The notes beneath the pieces were generated by a model. It made no database searches and was not told where the DNA came from. It saw only the letters and a list, made by a program, of their open reading frames with translations. Below, one piece after another: positions 45,365 to 53,871 of a DNA stretch of 64,000 nt. The first letter of the stretch is position 1; the number at the start of each line of letters is the position of its first letter. This DNA comes from Bosea sp. NBC_00550 (GTDB taxonomy: Bacteria > Pseudomonadota > Alphaproteobacteria > Rhizobiales > Beijerinckiaceae). The stretch lies in contig NZ_CP102772.1 of NCBI RefSeq assembly GCF_026020075.1, positions 2,294,001-2,358,000 of the forward strand. The letters run 5' to 3'. The position numbers and the translations under genes are program-made.

Positions 45365-46171
45365 TTAATTAGAATGCCTTATGAGCTGAGTCGAATTATA
45401 GCTCCTGACTGTCATGGCGGGTACTCGCTGGCTGCGCCACATCAATATGGCAATTCGCCGCCGGGAACCGCGGTTTGATCGCCCGAGAGCGGACGCTCTC
45501 AACGTCGGGAAGCGTCAGCCTGGTTCGAAATGCGGACTCGCGGCCAACGTCTGACATGGGTCGCGAACTGCCGCCCACTCCGTCCGCGCGAAATGTCTGC
45601 TTCCTGGCTAGGCCCCAACTTCCGCTAGTGGCGCGATTGAACCAACAAGGAGGGGTCTGACGAACGTCAGATTCTGGCCCTTCCGGACTCCCGGGACGTC
45701 GGCTCTTGGGCAGTCCGGTCTGCGATCCAGCCAACGAGCAAGAGTGGCCCGATACAGACCTCTCTACAGTCCGCTTTCGGCAGCTAATACCTTGGACGAA
45801 ACGGGAGTGGATCGGCTGCTTTTGAAAATCAGATCGTCGGCAGATGCATGCTCATCGCTTCGGCGCGTCGCTCGGCGGATGTCCTTCACGACCTGCTCTG
45901 CCGGTGCTTTCTCCGGCCTGGGGTTCACTGGCGCGGCCTTTGGTTTTGACTCATCTGCGTTCCATAAGGGCTGTGATGATCCAGAAATCCTTCCTCCCTC
46001 TGAATGGCATCAAGGGCGCTGACGGCAGATTACAACACAGCCAGAGCCAATGTACTCGGTTAGATTGAAAGGTTCTACAACACGAACTGCACGTACTCGT
46101 TTATTGGCTATCTCAGCCCGGACGAGTTCGAAAAGAAAAGGGGACTATCCACAGGACCGCCAGCAGTTCCG
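45365..46171. other. Degenerate 807-bp region with an IS3 remnant at its right end
   Basis: No intact gene. Several short frames exist but none has a recognisable domain. The right end contains a decayed IS3-type transposase tail (46028-46140). The middle (45480-45800) reads like scrambled coding DNA with mixed codon use. The left edge should contain the LysR promoter; the start region near 45365 (TTAATTAGAATGCC) is AT-rich. Confidence 0.5.
46028..46140 (+). pseudogene. IS3-family transposase C-terminal remnant
   Basis: One frame reads DYNTARANVLG, a stop codon (TAG 46061-46063), then IERFYNTNCTYSFIGYLSPDEFEKK. The second part matches the end of IS3 orfB transposases (IExFYNxxRxHSxLGYLSPxEFE). 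The internal stop, missing basic residues and absence of the catalytic DDE region show it is a dead fragment. It marks past insertion-sequence activity in this island. Confidence 0.7.
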
Positions 46172-47224
46172 CTAAACGTCTCGCCACAAAGAGCGCGAGG
46201 CGCGTCGCGCGACCTCCATCGGCGTTTCGCCGAAGCGACGGCGAAAGACCTTGGCAAACCGCGACGAATTGGTGAAGCCGTATCGGCGAGCGACGGTAGT
46301 GACAGAATCACTTAGCACGCCAAGAGCTAGCTCTTCGCGCGCTAACTCTAGTCGAATGGCGTGCAACGCGCCCAACGGCGTGCTGCCGCGGAATTGCTTG
46401 AACGCATCGTCAAGGGTCCGCAGGCTGCATCCAGCTGCTGCCGCGACATGAGCCATGCGGATCGGTTCAGTGGCACTTTCGCGCATGAAATCCTCCGCAC
46501 GCCGAATGTAGGCCGGGACGGTCCCGGAAGAGCCCTTCGCCAACCAATTGGAATAGTTGTGCGACGTGCCGCGTAGCACAAGCGAGACCAACAGATCGAT
46601 CAAGGACGCGAGTGCTACGGGGCTGCTGACCACGCCGTCCTCTCGCCGGAAGTCGTTAAACACAAAATCCAGCTGACTCTTGAGGCTCGCTGCCAGCCCT
46701 CTGCTCCAGTCGACGCTGGGCGCGAATTCTAGTGGCTGGCGGAGCGGTTCGTCGAGCATGCGTACCAGCCCATCCTCGACATCCGTAACCCTCAAGAAGA
46801 CATTTGTGCGCGCGTTGTCATCGCCAATCAGGAGCTGAGTTCCCCGGCTCGGGCGCCACGCGAAACCCTGGCCTCTCATGGCTGTCGCGTGCTTTCCTCG
46901 TTGAGCCAACGCCATGTGGCCGGCGAGGATCGATGTGAAGCAAAAAAGGTCGCCTTCGTCGCCGTCGATGGAGAGCTCGGTTGCAAAGCTGCTGTTGGCG
47001 TAGCTCGCGACGATTGCGCCGGTGCTACGGGTTGCGAGGGTAAAAAATGGTCTAGCGAAGCTGGCTCGCCACAGCGCTCTGCTCTGGAGCTGGTAGGTGT
47101 AGATCCGGCTCGATTTTGCAACGCGTTCGCTAATCCGGAACGAGCCCTCCAAATCCTCGGGTTGTCTCGCTTGGATGACATCGAACATCGTCAACTGGGC
47201 AGGATCGATCGCAGCCGTGTTCAT
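46172..47224 (-). CDS. AraC-family transcriptional regulator
   Basis: 350 residues. The N-terminal part (about 1-200) looks like the AraC-binding-like ligand domain of FeaR-type proteins. The C-terminal double helix-turn-helix (about 245-345) has AHVAAAAGCSLRTLDDAFKQFRGSTPLGALHAIRLELAREEL and VTTVARRYGFTNSSRFAKVFRRRFGETPMEVAR. The target is unknown. Neighbouring genes are remnants, so its original regulon may have been lost or lie elsewhere. GC content is lower than in the core genes. Confidence 0.88.
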   Translation of the reverse strand: MNTAAIDPAQLTMFDVIQARQPEDLEGSFRISERVAKSSRIYTYQLQSRALWRASFARPFFTLATRSTGAIVASYANSSFATELSIDGDEGDLFCFTSILAGHMALAQRGKHATAMRGQGFAWRPSRGTQLLIGDDNARTNVFLRVTDVEDGLVRMLDEPLRQPLEFAPSVDWSRGLAASLKSQLDFVFNDFRREDGVVSSPVALASLIDLLVSLVLRGTSHNYSNWLAKGSSGTVPAYIRRAEDFMRESATEPIRMAHVAAAAGCSLRTLDDAFKQFRGSTPLGALHAIRLELAREELALGVLSDSVTTVARRYGFTNSSRFAKVFRRRFGETPMEVARRASRSLWRDV

Positions 47225-47464
47225 TGGCTCGTTCCCCGTGGGCCCTCTAGTCGTCTCAGCATAGACACTTTTCGCAGCGTTTTGACAGAATTGGCAGAAA
47301 TCTTAGAAATGCCTATCAAATAGCCACCTCAACCAATTTGAATGTGGCAAGTTAATTGCGCTCAGATTCCGCTGTTGTTGCGCCACCATAATCTCGGAAA
47401 CGGATTTATATATAATAGTAACTATCGCAGCTGGATCCAAGAAATATCGGAGCTTGTTATCAAT

Positions 47465-47746
47465 ATGCCAAGCTACGAACAATTATCGCAAATAAATAAA
47501 GTAGACATTGTAGGTCTACTAGCAGCAATTTGTACAATATTGGCTTTCTATAATAAAAGCATGAAAACAACGAGGATATACGCCATTTCTGCAAACGTAC
47601 TATTTATAATATACGGCATAATTTCATTATTATACCCGATACTATTACTTCATTTGATACTATTTCCAATAAATATATTTCGCCTTCTCGAATTAATTAA
47701 TATCGAATATCAAGCAACTAAAGCGATTAGACAAAACATTGCATAG
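47465..47746 (+). CDS. Small AT-rich membrane protein, standalone YgjV-like domain
   Basis: 93 residues from MPSYEQLSQINKVDIVGLLA; an earlier ATG at 47342 reads poorly. Three hydrophobic helices: IVGLLAAICTILAFY, RIYAISANVLFIIYGIISLL and YPILLLHLILFPINIFRLLEL. The pattern matches the short membrane module found in YgjV-like proteins and at the N-terminus of some membrane-anchored cyclic-nucleotide-binding proteins, whose role is unknown. Codon use is strongly AT-rich (many ATA, TTA, AAT), unlike its neighbours, so recent transfer from a low-GC donor is likely. Confidence 0.7.
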   Translation: MPSYEQLSQINKVDIVGLLAAICTILAFYNKSMKTTRIYAISANVLFIIYGIISLLYPILLLHLILFPINIFRLLELINIEYQATKAIRQNIA

Positions 47747-47795
47747 CATAATGAATGATAATCCCGCAGCAAAAACAAATAACCGAGGCACTCCG

Positions 47796-48134
47796 ATGCA
47801 TAAGGGGTCAGTAGACTGTTTTTCAATGTTATTGTTCTGCGCATGCGTAGGTCTGGCACCAATCTCTCTCGCCAAGGCCTCGGAACTGACGCCGAGTAAG
47901 ACATTTCAAACCCGGACCTGTTCTGCCTGGGATAGGCAGCTGCATGGCTTGCTCGACTGGAGCGAGAGGCTCAATCTCCACACGCCCGAGTTTCGCGGGG
48001 TCATTCGCGCAGAGGCTCTTAAACTTCAGGTGAGGTGCCTGCGCGATTTGAGCATGGCCTCGCTCAATCGGTATGTGCTGCTCATGAAGGTGATATACGA
48101 TGATGAGGCGGACGAAGTCGAAAGTTACGATTAA
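47796..48134 (+). CDS. Small exported hypothetical protein
   Basis: 112 residues starting MHKGSVDCFSMLLFCACVGLAPISLAKA, a signal peptide with a short cleavage motif. The mature part (TRTCSAWDRQLHGLLDWSERLNLHTPEFRGVIRAEALKLQVRC) is helical with two cysteines and ends in an acidic tail DDEADEVESYD. GAGG lies about 9 nt before the ATG. The 5' part shares the AT-rich composition of the islet while the 3' part is GC-richer, so the gene spans the composition boundary. Function unknown. Confidence 0.6.
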   Translation: MHKGSVDCFSMLLFCACVGLAPISLAKASELTPSKTFQTRTCSAWDRQLHGLLDWSERLNLHTPEFRGVIRAEALKLQVRCLRDLSMASLNRYVLLMKVIYDDEADEVESYD

Positions 48135-48166
48135 AGCACGATGACGCCCGTCGAACGTTCTTTGAG

Positions 48167-48361
48167 ATGGAAATCCAATCGCGATCCCTGGAATGCCTTG
48201 TTGTTCTCGCCGCAGGATTAAATTTTCGTCGGGCGGCTCATAATCTGAGATGGTCTCAACCAGCTCTCAGCATGCGCATCAAGTTGCTTGAACAGTACGT
48301 GGTGACCCCTTTATATTCGCGATACCCTCGACAGGTTGCGCTCACACCTGGCAGCGAAGCG
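48167..48361 (+). pseudogene. LysR regulator N-terminal fragment
   Basis: Sixty-odd codons read ECLVVLAAGLNFRRAAHNLRWSQPALSMRIKLLEQY ... PRQVALTPGSEAF, the helix-turn-helix of a LysR protein, then lose any similarity. The frame stays open to 48721 only because it runs opposite the PHB depolymerase gene. It is the stump of a truncated regulator, probably cut by the rearrangement that placed the esterase here. Confidence 0.7.
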
Positions 48362-48508
48362 TTCCAGACCTGCTCAAGCAGCGATCGCCTGCATCGGACT
48401 TGCTCGGCATGGCGCACGCGCGTGCATTTCGGCCAGGCCTGCCGAGTGCCGCTCGGCAGGCCTTCCATCCTGCAGCGACACAGAGCACCACGGTCTATCC
48501 CATCGGGA

Positions 48509-49579
48509 CTAGCGCATGAGCCCCGCCGCTCGCAGCGCGTCCTCGATCACCTTTCCCACGCCAGTAGCGGACGCCCGAAGCTGCGAGAAGGGGGCGGCAG
48601 GTTTGTCGCCGACACGCTCAGGCGTGGCTTCGGATTTCAGTTTTTCGCCATTGGTGGTCAACGAAAGTTCGGATCCCGTCTCGGTCAACTGCCAGAACCG
48701 GGCAATGTGACGTGTCGATGAGATCCTCGCTTCGAGCATGAAAGCTCCTGAAGCCCCGATATCGTCCGCACTGCCAAGGGGCGTGCCGTGCCCCATGCCC
48801 TCGACGCTGAACGCCTCGATTTTTGGAACGCCGGCGTCATCGCGCCAGACCCGCTGGGAATGCAGGCCTATCGCGTTTTTCTCAGGGCTTACGCGCTGCA
48901 GCCCATGAAGGCCCCTCCATTGTGCAACAATGGCGTCCATGTTCGCGTAAGCAACGGTCTGGTCGGCTGCGCCATGCCAAAGCGAGAGCGTGGGCCAAGG
49001 CCCATGGTGGCTAGACGCGCTACGCACCATGGCCTCGAGGTCTCGCTCCGCGGGAAGTCCGTGGCCCCGCATCCTGTCAAACGCTTCGGGGATCGAAGTC
49101 GCGCATCCAAAAGGCAGCCCCGCAACGATTGCGCCACCCGCGAAGAGCTCGGGATAGGTTGCGAGCATCGCCGAGGTCATCGCGCCGCCGGCCGAAAGCC
49201 CGGTGATGAAGACCCGCCGTCGGTCGAGCCCATGGGCCTCGATCATTGTCCCGGCCATCTGCGCAATCGAAAGCGCCTCTCCGGAGCCTCGCCGGATGTC
49301 TTCGGGCACGAACCAGTTGAAGCAGAGGTTTGCGTTGTTGGCCCGCTGTTGCTCGGGGTAGAGAAGCGCGAAGCCGTGTCGGTCCGCAAGCTGGGACCAG
49401 CCGGCGCCATGGTCGTATGCGGCCGCCGTTTGTATGCAGCCATGTAGTACGACGACCAGCGGCGCCTGTTCCGGCAAACCTTGGGGAACATAGGTGTACG
49501 CCCGAAGCGCGCCTGGATTGGCGCCGAACTTGGCGAGCGGCGACAGTCGGGAAGGCATTGCCGGACCTCCGGCCGCCAT
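48509..49579 (-). CDS. PHB depolymerase-family esterase (type 1 catalytic domain)
   Basis: 356 residues. Features are the oxyanion region VVVLHGCIQTAAAYDHGAGWSQLADRHGFALLYPEQQ, the nucleophile elbow FITGLSAGGAMTSAML with Ser near 129, and Asp/His regions around WHGAADQTV and EGMGHGTPLG. The family includes extracellular short-chain PHA depolymerases and feruloyl esterases (LpqC). No clear signal peptide. The family N-terminus MRNLSDTIARLNRF is present from 49623 but in another frame, so a one-base frameshift near 49580 may have shortened the gene; alternatively translation starts at 49579. Confidence 0.85.
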   Translation of the reverse strand: MAAGGPAMPSRLSPLAKFGANPGALRAYTYVPQGLPEQAPLVVVLHGCIQTAAAYDHGAGWSQLADRHGFALLYPEQQRANNANLCFNWFVPEDIRRGSGEALSIAQMAGTMIEAHGLDRRRVFITGLSAGGAMTSAMLATYPELFAGGAIVAGLPFGCATSIPEAFDRMRGHGLPAERDLEAMVRSASSHHGPWPTLSLWHGAADQTVAYANMDAIVAQWRGLHGLQRVSPEKNAIGLHSQRVWRDDAGVPKIEAFSVEGMGHGTPLGSADDIGASGAFMLEARISSTRHIARFWQLTETGSELSLTTNGEKLKSEATPERVGDKPAAPFSQLRASATGVGKVIEDALRAAGLMR

Positions 49580-49690
49580 ATGAACCGATTCAGGCGTGCG
49601 ATCGTGTCAGAGAGATTGCGCATCGCGGCTGTCCTTTGCGGGTCATGCCGAGATGGCGCTGACACGAGCCCAACGGCCGCGCGCTGATTA

Positions 49691-49705
49691 TGTTGCGATG
49701 CACAA
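49691..49705. promoter_or_regulatory. TGCNNNGCA palindrome upstream of the PHB depolymerase gene
   Basis: TGTTGCGATGCACAA contains the dyad TGC-GAT-GCA, similar to TGC-rich sites bound by the PHB-responsive repressor PhaR in alphaproteobacteria. It is about 70 bp upstream of the MRN start of the depolymerase, in a suitable place for an operator. The assignment rests on one short match. Confidence 0.3.
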
Positions 49706-49977
49706 TCTTCATTTGCTGGTCCGTGCCCCATCGGAGCGAGCGGCGGGCGGGGGAATAGCGCGCCGCTGCTCGAAGCCTGCGATTACTCAGGACCATCAAA
49801 ATTCCGATTCTTGCGTAACAATGAGAATTCGTCCGGATACTCATAAAATTATGTGAGCTACTTTATTTTATTATCGAAATATTCAACTGGAACTTTTTTG
49901 TTTTGGATACGTTTCCGACATAGATGGTCATCTTGCGGGATTTTCCTTCCGGCTGACTCATGCGAAGGATTACTTCC
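49706..49977. other. AT-rich leader before the DUF1236 gene
   Basis: From about 49795 to 49925 the sequence is markedly AT-rich (AAAATTATGTGAGCTAC, TTATTTTATTATCG) and holds no gene. It is a likely promoter region for the DUF1236 gene, with GAAGGA at 49963-49968 as the ribosome site. No unique -35/-10 pair stands out. Confidence 0.45.
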
Positions 49978-50394
49978 ATGCTCAAGACTTTTTTCCTTGT
50001 TGCCGTAATCGCTGCCATTCCTGCAACGACCTTCGCTCAGAATGCACCGGCAGCCCAAGGTGGGGCAGTCGGCGGCGCGGCGACCGGAGCGGTTGGCGGC
50101 GCGATCGTCGGCGGTCCGATCGGCGCCGTCGTCGGCGGTGTCGGCGGGGCGGTGGTCGGTGCGATCATCGGCGACCAGACGCCGCGCTTCCAGACTTATG
50201 TCGTGGAGCAGCGTCGCCCGTCATACACCTATGCCGAGCCCGTGGTCGTCGGCACGACGCTGCCGAGTGAAGGTGTCGTCTATTACGACGTGCCGCGCGA
50301 ATATGGCGAGACGAGCTATCGCTACACGGTGGTCAACAACCGCACCGTGCTGGTCGATCCCAGAACGGGTCGCATCGTTCAGGTCATCCAGTAA
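49978..50394 (+). CDS. DUF1236-domain exported protein with a glycine-zipper segment
   Basis: 138 residues. The signal peptide MLKTFFLVAVIAAIPATTFAQ is followed by a glycine-zipper run (GGAVGGAATGAVGGAIVGG, GAVVGGVGGAVVGAIIGD) and then the DUF1236 module (YYDVPREYGETSYRYTVVNNRTVLVDPRTGRIVQVI). DUF1236 proteins are abundant in Bradyrhizobium and Bosea relatives, probably periplasmic or outer-membrane associated, without known function. The start ATG 49978 has GAAGGA 9 nt upstream. Confidence 0.83.
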   Translation: MLKTFFLVAVIAAIPATTFAQNAPAAQGGAVGGAATGAVGGAIVGGPIGAVVGGVGGAVVGAIIGDQTPRFQTYVVEQRRPSYTYAEPVVVGTTLPSEGVVYYDVPREYGETSYRYTVVNNRTVLVDPRTGRIVQVIQ

Positions 50395-50455
50395 ACCGGA
50401 TCGACTGCCCCGATGGTGATGGCGCGATACGCGTCGTCACCGGCCTAGCCGGCCC

Positions 50456-50632
50456 ATGGGGCATGCCGAAGAACCCACCGGCGAATTCAGGATCGAACCT
50501 GCGGGCCAAGCGCCGCAGACGATGGGGTCCATGAAACGCGGCCCCTTCAAGACGCTTGATGATGCACTCGCCGAAATAGAGCGTTTTACCCACGGCACTT
50601 GCAGACGGGCGCTACGGGACGATCCAAGCTGA
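50456..50632 (+). CDS. 58-residue hypothetical protein
   Basis: An ATG at 50456 opens a 58-codon frame: MGHAEEPTGEFRIEPAGQAP then QTMGSMKRGPFKTLDDALAE and IERFTHGTCRRALRDDPS, stop at 50632. Third codon positions are mostly G or C, as in real genes here, and the second half (GPFKTLDDALAEIERFTHGTCRR) reads like a compact helical unit. I recognise no named family. It precedes the GH13 gene by 65 bp on the same strand. Confidence 0.5.
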   Translation: MGHAEEPTGEFRIEPAGQAPQTMGSMKRGPFKTLDDALAEIERFTHGTCRRALRDDPS

Positions 50633-50697
50633 CAGCGAGACAACCTGATGGAGCGGCGTGGCATCGGACGAAACCGCATACACAGGAGGCGGTTGGT

Positions 50698-52296
50698 ATG
50701 ACCGCTCCGTGGTGGCAGACGGGCGTGATCTACCAGATCTATCCGCGTTCATTTCAGGACACGAACGGCGACGGCATCGGCGATCTCAAAGGCATCACGC
50801 ACAGACTCGACTATCTGGCCAGCCTCGGCATCGACGCCATCTGGATCTCTCCGGTCTACCCTTCGCCGATGGCGGATTTCGGCTATGACGTCGCCGATTA
50901 CTGCGATGTCGACCCGCGTTTCGGCACTCTTGCCGATTTCGACGATCTTTTGGCCCGCGCCCACGCCCGCGGGCTCAAGGTTCTGCTCGACTTCGTGCCA
51001 AACCATACCTCCGACCGCCATACTTGGTTCGTGGAGAGCCGTTCCTCGCGCGACGCTGCGAAACGGGACTGGTACCTCTGGCGCGATCCTGCCCCCGATG
51101 GCGGGCCACCCAACAACTGGATCAGTGATTTCGGTGGCTCGGCCTGGGCGTGGGACGAAGCCTCTGGCCAATATTACTACCACGCCTTCCTGAAGGAGCA
51201 GCCGGACCTCAACTGGCGCAATCCCGCCGTGCAGGCTTCGATGCACGAGGTGATGCGGTTCTGGTTCGATCGCGGCGTCGACGGTTTCCGTATCGACGTG
51301 CTCTGGCACCTGATCAAGGCAGCGGATTATCCCGACAATCCGCCCAATCCGGCCTATCGGCCTGCGATGGGCGAAATGCACCGCGTGCTCCAGCTCCATT
51401 CGACCGACCAGCCCGAAGTGCATGCGCTTGCCGCGGAGATGCGCGCCATCGCCGAGAGCTATGGAACGGCAGAGCGGGACGAGCGCGTGCTGATCGGTGA
51501 GATCTACCTGCCGGTCGACCGGCTGATGCAATATTACGGGCAGGAGCGGGCAGGCGTGCATCTGCCACTCAACTTTCAACTGATCGATGCGTCTTGGCAG
51601 GCGCGCGCTCTTGCGGATTTGATCGCCGGCTACGAGGCGGCGCTTCCACCGGGTGCCTGGCCTAACTGGGTGCTCGGCAACCATGATCGGCCGCGCGTCG
51701 CCAGCAAACTGGGTCGGGCGCAGGCTCGCATCGCTGCAATGCTCCTGCTGACGTTGCGGGGCACGCCGACCCTTTATTATGGCGACGAACTCGGCCTGAG
51801 CGATTTCCAGATCCCGCCCGGCCGGGTTCAGGACCCCCGCGAATTGCGAGAGCCCGGGCTCGGCCTCGGTCGCGATCCTGTCCGCACACCGATGCCGTGG
51901 GACGGAAGCGAGAATGCGGGCTTCAGCACCGCCTCGCCCTGGCTGCCGCTGAATGCCGATTGGCCGGCGCGCAACGTTGCGGTCATGGCTGAGGAGCCGG
52001 CCTCGATTCTGGCGCTCTATCGCCGGTTGCTGGCCCTCCGGCGCGCGCATCCGGCATTGGAGATCGGCGATTTCACGCTGCTGGACTCTACAGGCGATGT
52101 GCTTGCCTTTGAGCGCCGGCACGGGGTGCAGCGGCTGATCGTGGCGCTTAATATCGGGACAGATGGACAGCGTCTCGAATTGCCGGGCTGGGCAAGCAAT
52201 TGCCGGCCGATCCTGTCGACGATCGCCGAGTCGACGCTCGTCGAGGATAATGCGCTGCTGCTGCGGGCGAATGAGGGCGTGATCCTAGAAGCCTGA
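50698..52296 (+). CDS. GH13 alpha-glucosidase
   Basis: 532 residues of the alpha-amylase family, oligo-1,6-glucosidase/alpha-glucosidase branch. TIM-barrel motifs: DFVPNHTS (region I), GFRIDVLWH with nucleophile Asp near 200 (region II), LIGEIYLP with acid/base Glu near 268 (region III) and WVLGNHDRPR with Asp near 330 (region IV). QIYPRSFQDTNGDGIGDLKGI at the start is diagnostic for the branch. No signal peptide, so it cleaves imported oligosaccharides. AGGAGG at 50684-50689 fixes the start. It precedes a GT4 gene across a terminator. Confidence 0.93.
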   Translation: MTAPWWQTGVIYQIYPRSFQDTNGDGIGDLKGITHRLDYLASLGIDAIWISPVYPSPMADFGYDVADYCDVDPRFGTLADFDDLLARAHARGLKVLLDFVPNHTSDRHTWFVESRSSRDAAKRDWYLWRDPAPDGGPPNNWISDFGGSAWAWDEASGQYYYHAFLKEQPDLNWRNPAVQASMHEVMRFWFDRGVDGFRIDVLWHLIKAADYPDNPPNPAYRPAMGEMHRVLQLHSTDQPEVHALAAEMRAIAESYGTAERDERVLIGEIYLPVDRLMQYYGQERAGVHLPLNFQLIDASWQARALADLIAGYEAALPPGAWPNWVLGNHDRPRVASKLGRAQARIAAMLLLTLRGTPTLYYGDELGLSDFQIPPGRVQDPRELREPGLGLGRDPVRTPMPWDGSENAGFSTASPWLPLNADWPARNVAVMAEEPASILALYRRLLALRRAHPALEIGDFTLLDSTGDVLAFERRHGVQRLIVALNIGTDGQRLELPGWASNCRPILSTIAESTLVEDNALLLRANEGVILEA

Positions 52297-52314
52297 TCAC
52301 GGCTTTTATTTTTT
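52289..52314 (+). terminator. Rho-independent terminator overlapping the end of the GH13 gene
   Basis: AAGCC (52289-52293) and GGCTT (52301-52305) enclose a 7-nt loop that contains the stop codon, followed by TTATTTTTT (52306-52314). The stem is short but the T-run is the best in the window. It separates the glucosidase from the downstream GT4 gene. Confidence 0.55.
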
Positions 52315-52377
52315 CATCAGATTTTCCGAAAACCGCAATCCACTTTTCGGGCCGATGATTTAGGAAAGGACGACCGT

Positions 52378-53385
52378 TTGCGCATCGCCATGCTGGCGCC
52401 GATCTCCTGGCGCACCCCACCGCGCCATTATGGTCCATGGGAGCTGGTGACCAGTCTCCTGACCGAGGCGCTGGTGGCGCGCGGCGTCGACGTCACCCTA
52501 TTTGCCACCAGGGACAGCCAGACGGCGGGCACGCTCGCGGGTGTTTGCCCGGCGCCGTATTCCGAAGACCCCACCATCGATGCCAAGGTCTGGGAGATGC
52601 TCCACGTTGCCCATGTCTTCGAACGCGCAAACGAGTTCGATCTCATCCATAATCAGGCCGATTTCGTGCCGCTCGCCTTCTCGCGGCTGGTCGAGACGCC
52701 GGTGGTGACCACGATCCATGGCTTCTCCTCGGGCCGGATCCTGCCCGCCTTCAAGGCGTATGAGGATCGCGTCCACTACGTCGCGATCAGCGCTGCCGAC
52801 CGGCATCCCGATTTGCGCTATGCGGCGACGATCCATCACGGGATCAGACTGGAGGATTTTCCCTTTGATCCCGATGGCAGCGAAGACCTCCTCTTCTTCG
52901 GCCGGATCCATCCCGACAAGGGGGCGGCCGAGGCGATCACGGCAGCACGCCGCGTAGGCCGACGGCTGGTCATGGCGGGCATCGTGCAGGACCAGAATTA
53001 CCATAACGAGCATGTCTTGCCCGCTCTCGACGATCGTTCCGTGGCCTATCTTGGCCCGGTCGGCAGGACTGCCCGCACGAAAGCTCTGGGCTCCGCGCGA
53101 GCCCTGCTCCACCTCATCAACTTCGAGGAGCCTTTCGGCCTATCGGTCGTGGAGGCTCTCGCCTGCGGAACACCGGTCATCGCCTCCAGGCGCGGCTCGA
53201 TGCCGGAACTGATCGAGCATGGGGTGACGGGCTTTCTGGTCGATAGCCTCGATGAGGCCGTGGACGCGATTGGGCGCCTCGACGAGATCGATCGCGCCGC
53301 CTGCCGCTCGTCAGTCGCCGCGGGCTTCACTGTGGACCGCATGGCCGATCGATACTGGGAACTCTATCGATCGCTCCTTGCATGA
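52378..53385 (+). CDS. Family 4 glycosyltransferase
   Basis: 335 residues with the GT-B fold. N-terminal domain: MRIAMLAPISWRTPPRHYGPWELVTSLLTEALV. C-terminal sugar-nucleotide domain: LLFFGRIHPDKGAAEAITAAR and the GT4 E-x7-E motif in EEPFGLSVVEALACGTPVIASRRGSMPELIEHG. Retaining enzymes of this type build surface polysaccharides or trehalose-like sugars. TTG at 52378 is the likely start; ATG 52390 is the alternative. Pairing with a glucosidase suggests glycan metabolism, but acceptor and donor are unknown. Confidence 0.9.
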   Translation: MRIAMLAPISWRTPPRHYGPWELVTSLLTEALVARGVDVTLFATRDSQTAGTLAGVCPAPYSEDPTIDAKVWEMLHVAHVFERANEFDLIHNQADFVPLAFSRLVETPVVTTIHGFSSGRILPAFKAYEDRVHYVAISAADRHPDLRYAATIHHGIRLEDFPFDPDGSEDLLFFGRIHPDKGAAEAITAARRVGRRLVMAGIVQDQNYHNEHVLPALDDRSVAYLGPVGRTARTKALGSARALLHLINFEEPFGLSVVEALACGTPVIASRRGSMPELIEHGVTGFLVDSLDEAVDAIGRLDEIDRAACRSSVAAGFTVDRMADRYWELYRSLLA

Positions 53386-53651
53386 TAGCCGGCGCGCGGA
53401 TGTGCTATCAAACCGCCCTTTTACGCAGCGCTATGCGCTTCTCGAACGCCCGAGATCTGCGCTTATGGCGCTGGCGAGGACCCTCTTCGACAAACCTCGC
53501 GATGGCTTAGATGCGTGGAAAGCGGATGATGTCGACTAAGCGATGAGCGTTAGCGGCCGCCCGGCTTCGCCTTCGGGCGAGCGCATGCCCGAACTGCTCG
53601 GCATGATGCCGGGCGCCCTGCCCACTTGGGCTGATTAACGACTAGGCCGGG
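53386..53651. other. Gap with an unidentified readable fragment at 53397-53539
   Basis: One frame on the plus strand reads RADVLSNRPFTQRYALLERP then SALMALARTLFDKPRDGLDAW and stops at 53539. Its start would lie inside the GT4 gene, so it is either a small unknown gene read from within or a fragment. No family recognised. The rest of the gap holds nothing I can name. Confidence 0.35.
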
Positions 53652-53804
53652 CTGACTACGGCTGTCGTTTCCTTGCTCGACGCCGAGCAGATGAACTTCC
53701 ACCCACTGACCAACGTCGAGAGCACCGGGATATCGCCAGCCAAACTGCTGGATTTCATCCGGTCCTGCGGACTCGAGCCTGTGGTCGTCGACCTGGCGTC
53801 CTAG
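53652..53804 (+). pseudogene. YbaK/prolyl-tRNA editing domain, C-terminal fragment
   Basis: The frame reads LTTAVVSLLDAEQMNFHPLTNVEST and then GISPAKLLDFIRSCGLEPVVVDLAS before the stop at 53802-53804. This matches the end of the YbaK/ProX fold that deacylates mischarged tRNA, where xHPLxNxxTTxIxPxDLLxFL is conserved. The N-terminal two thirds are absent and no start is seen, so it is a remnant. Confidence 0.65.
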
Positions 53805-53871
53805 GCGTGACCAGGCTGGTTGGTGACCCAAGTCGCGATCAAGGTACGCGGTTCGCAGGCGGCCGCGACGG

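Noticed and set aside
48362..48721. A continuing LysR-like protein to 48721
   Set aside because: Similarity ends near codon 65, and the remaining frame is the antisense of the PHB depolymerase gene.
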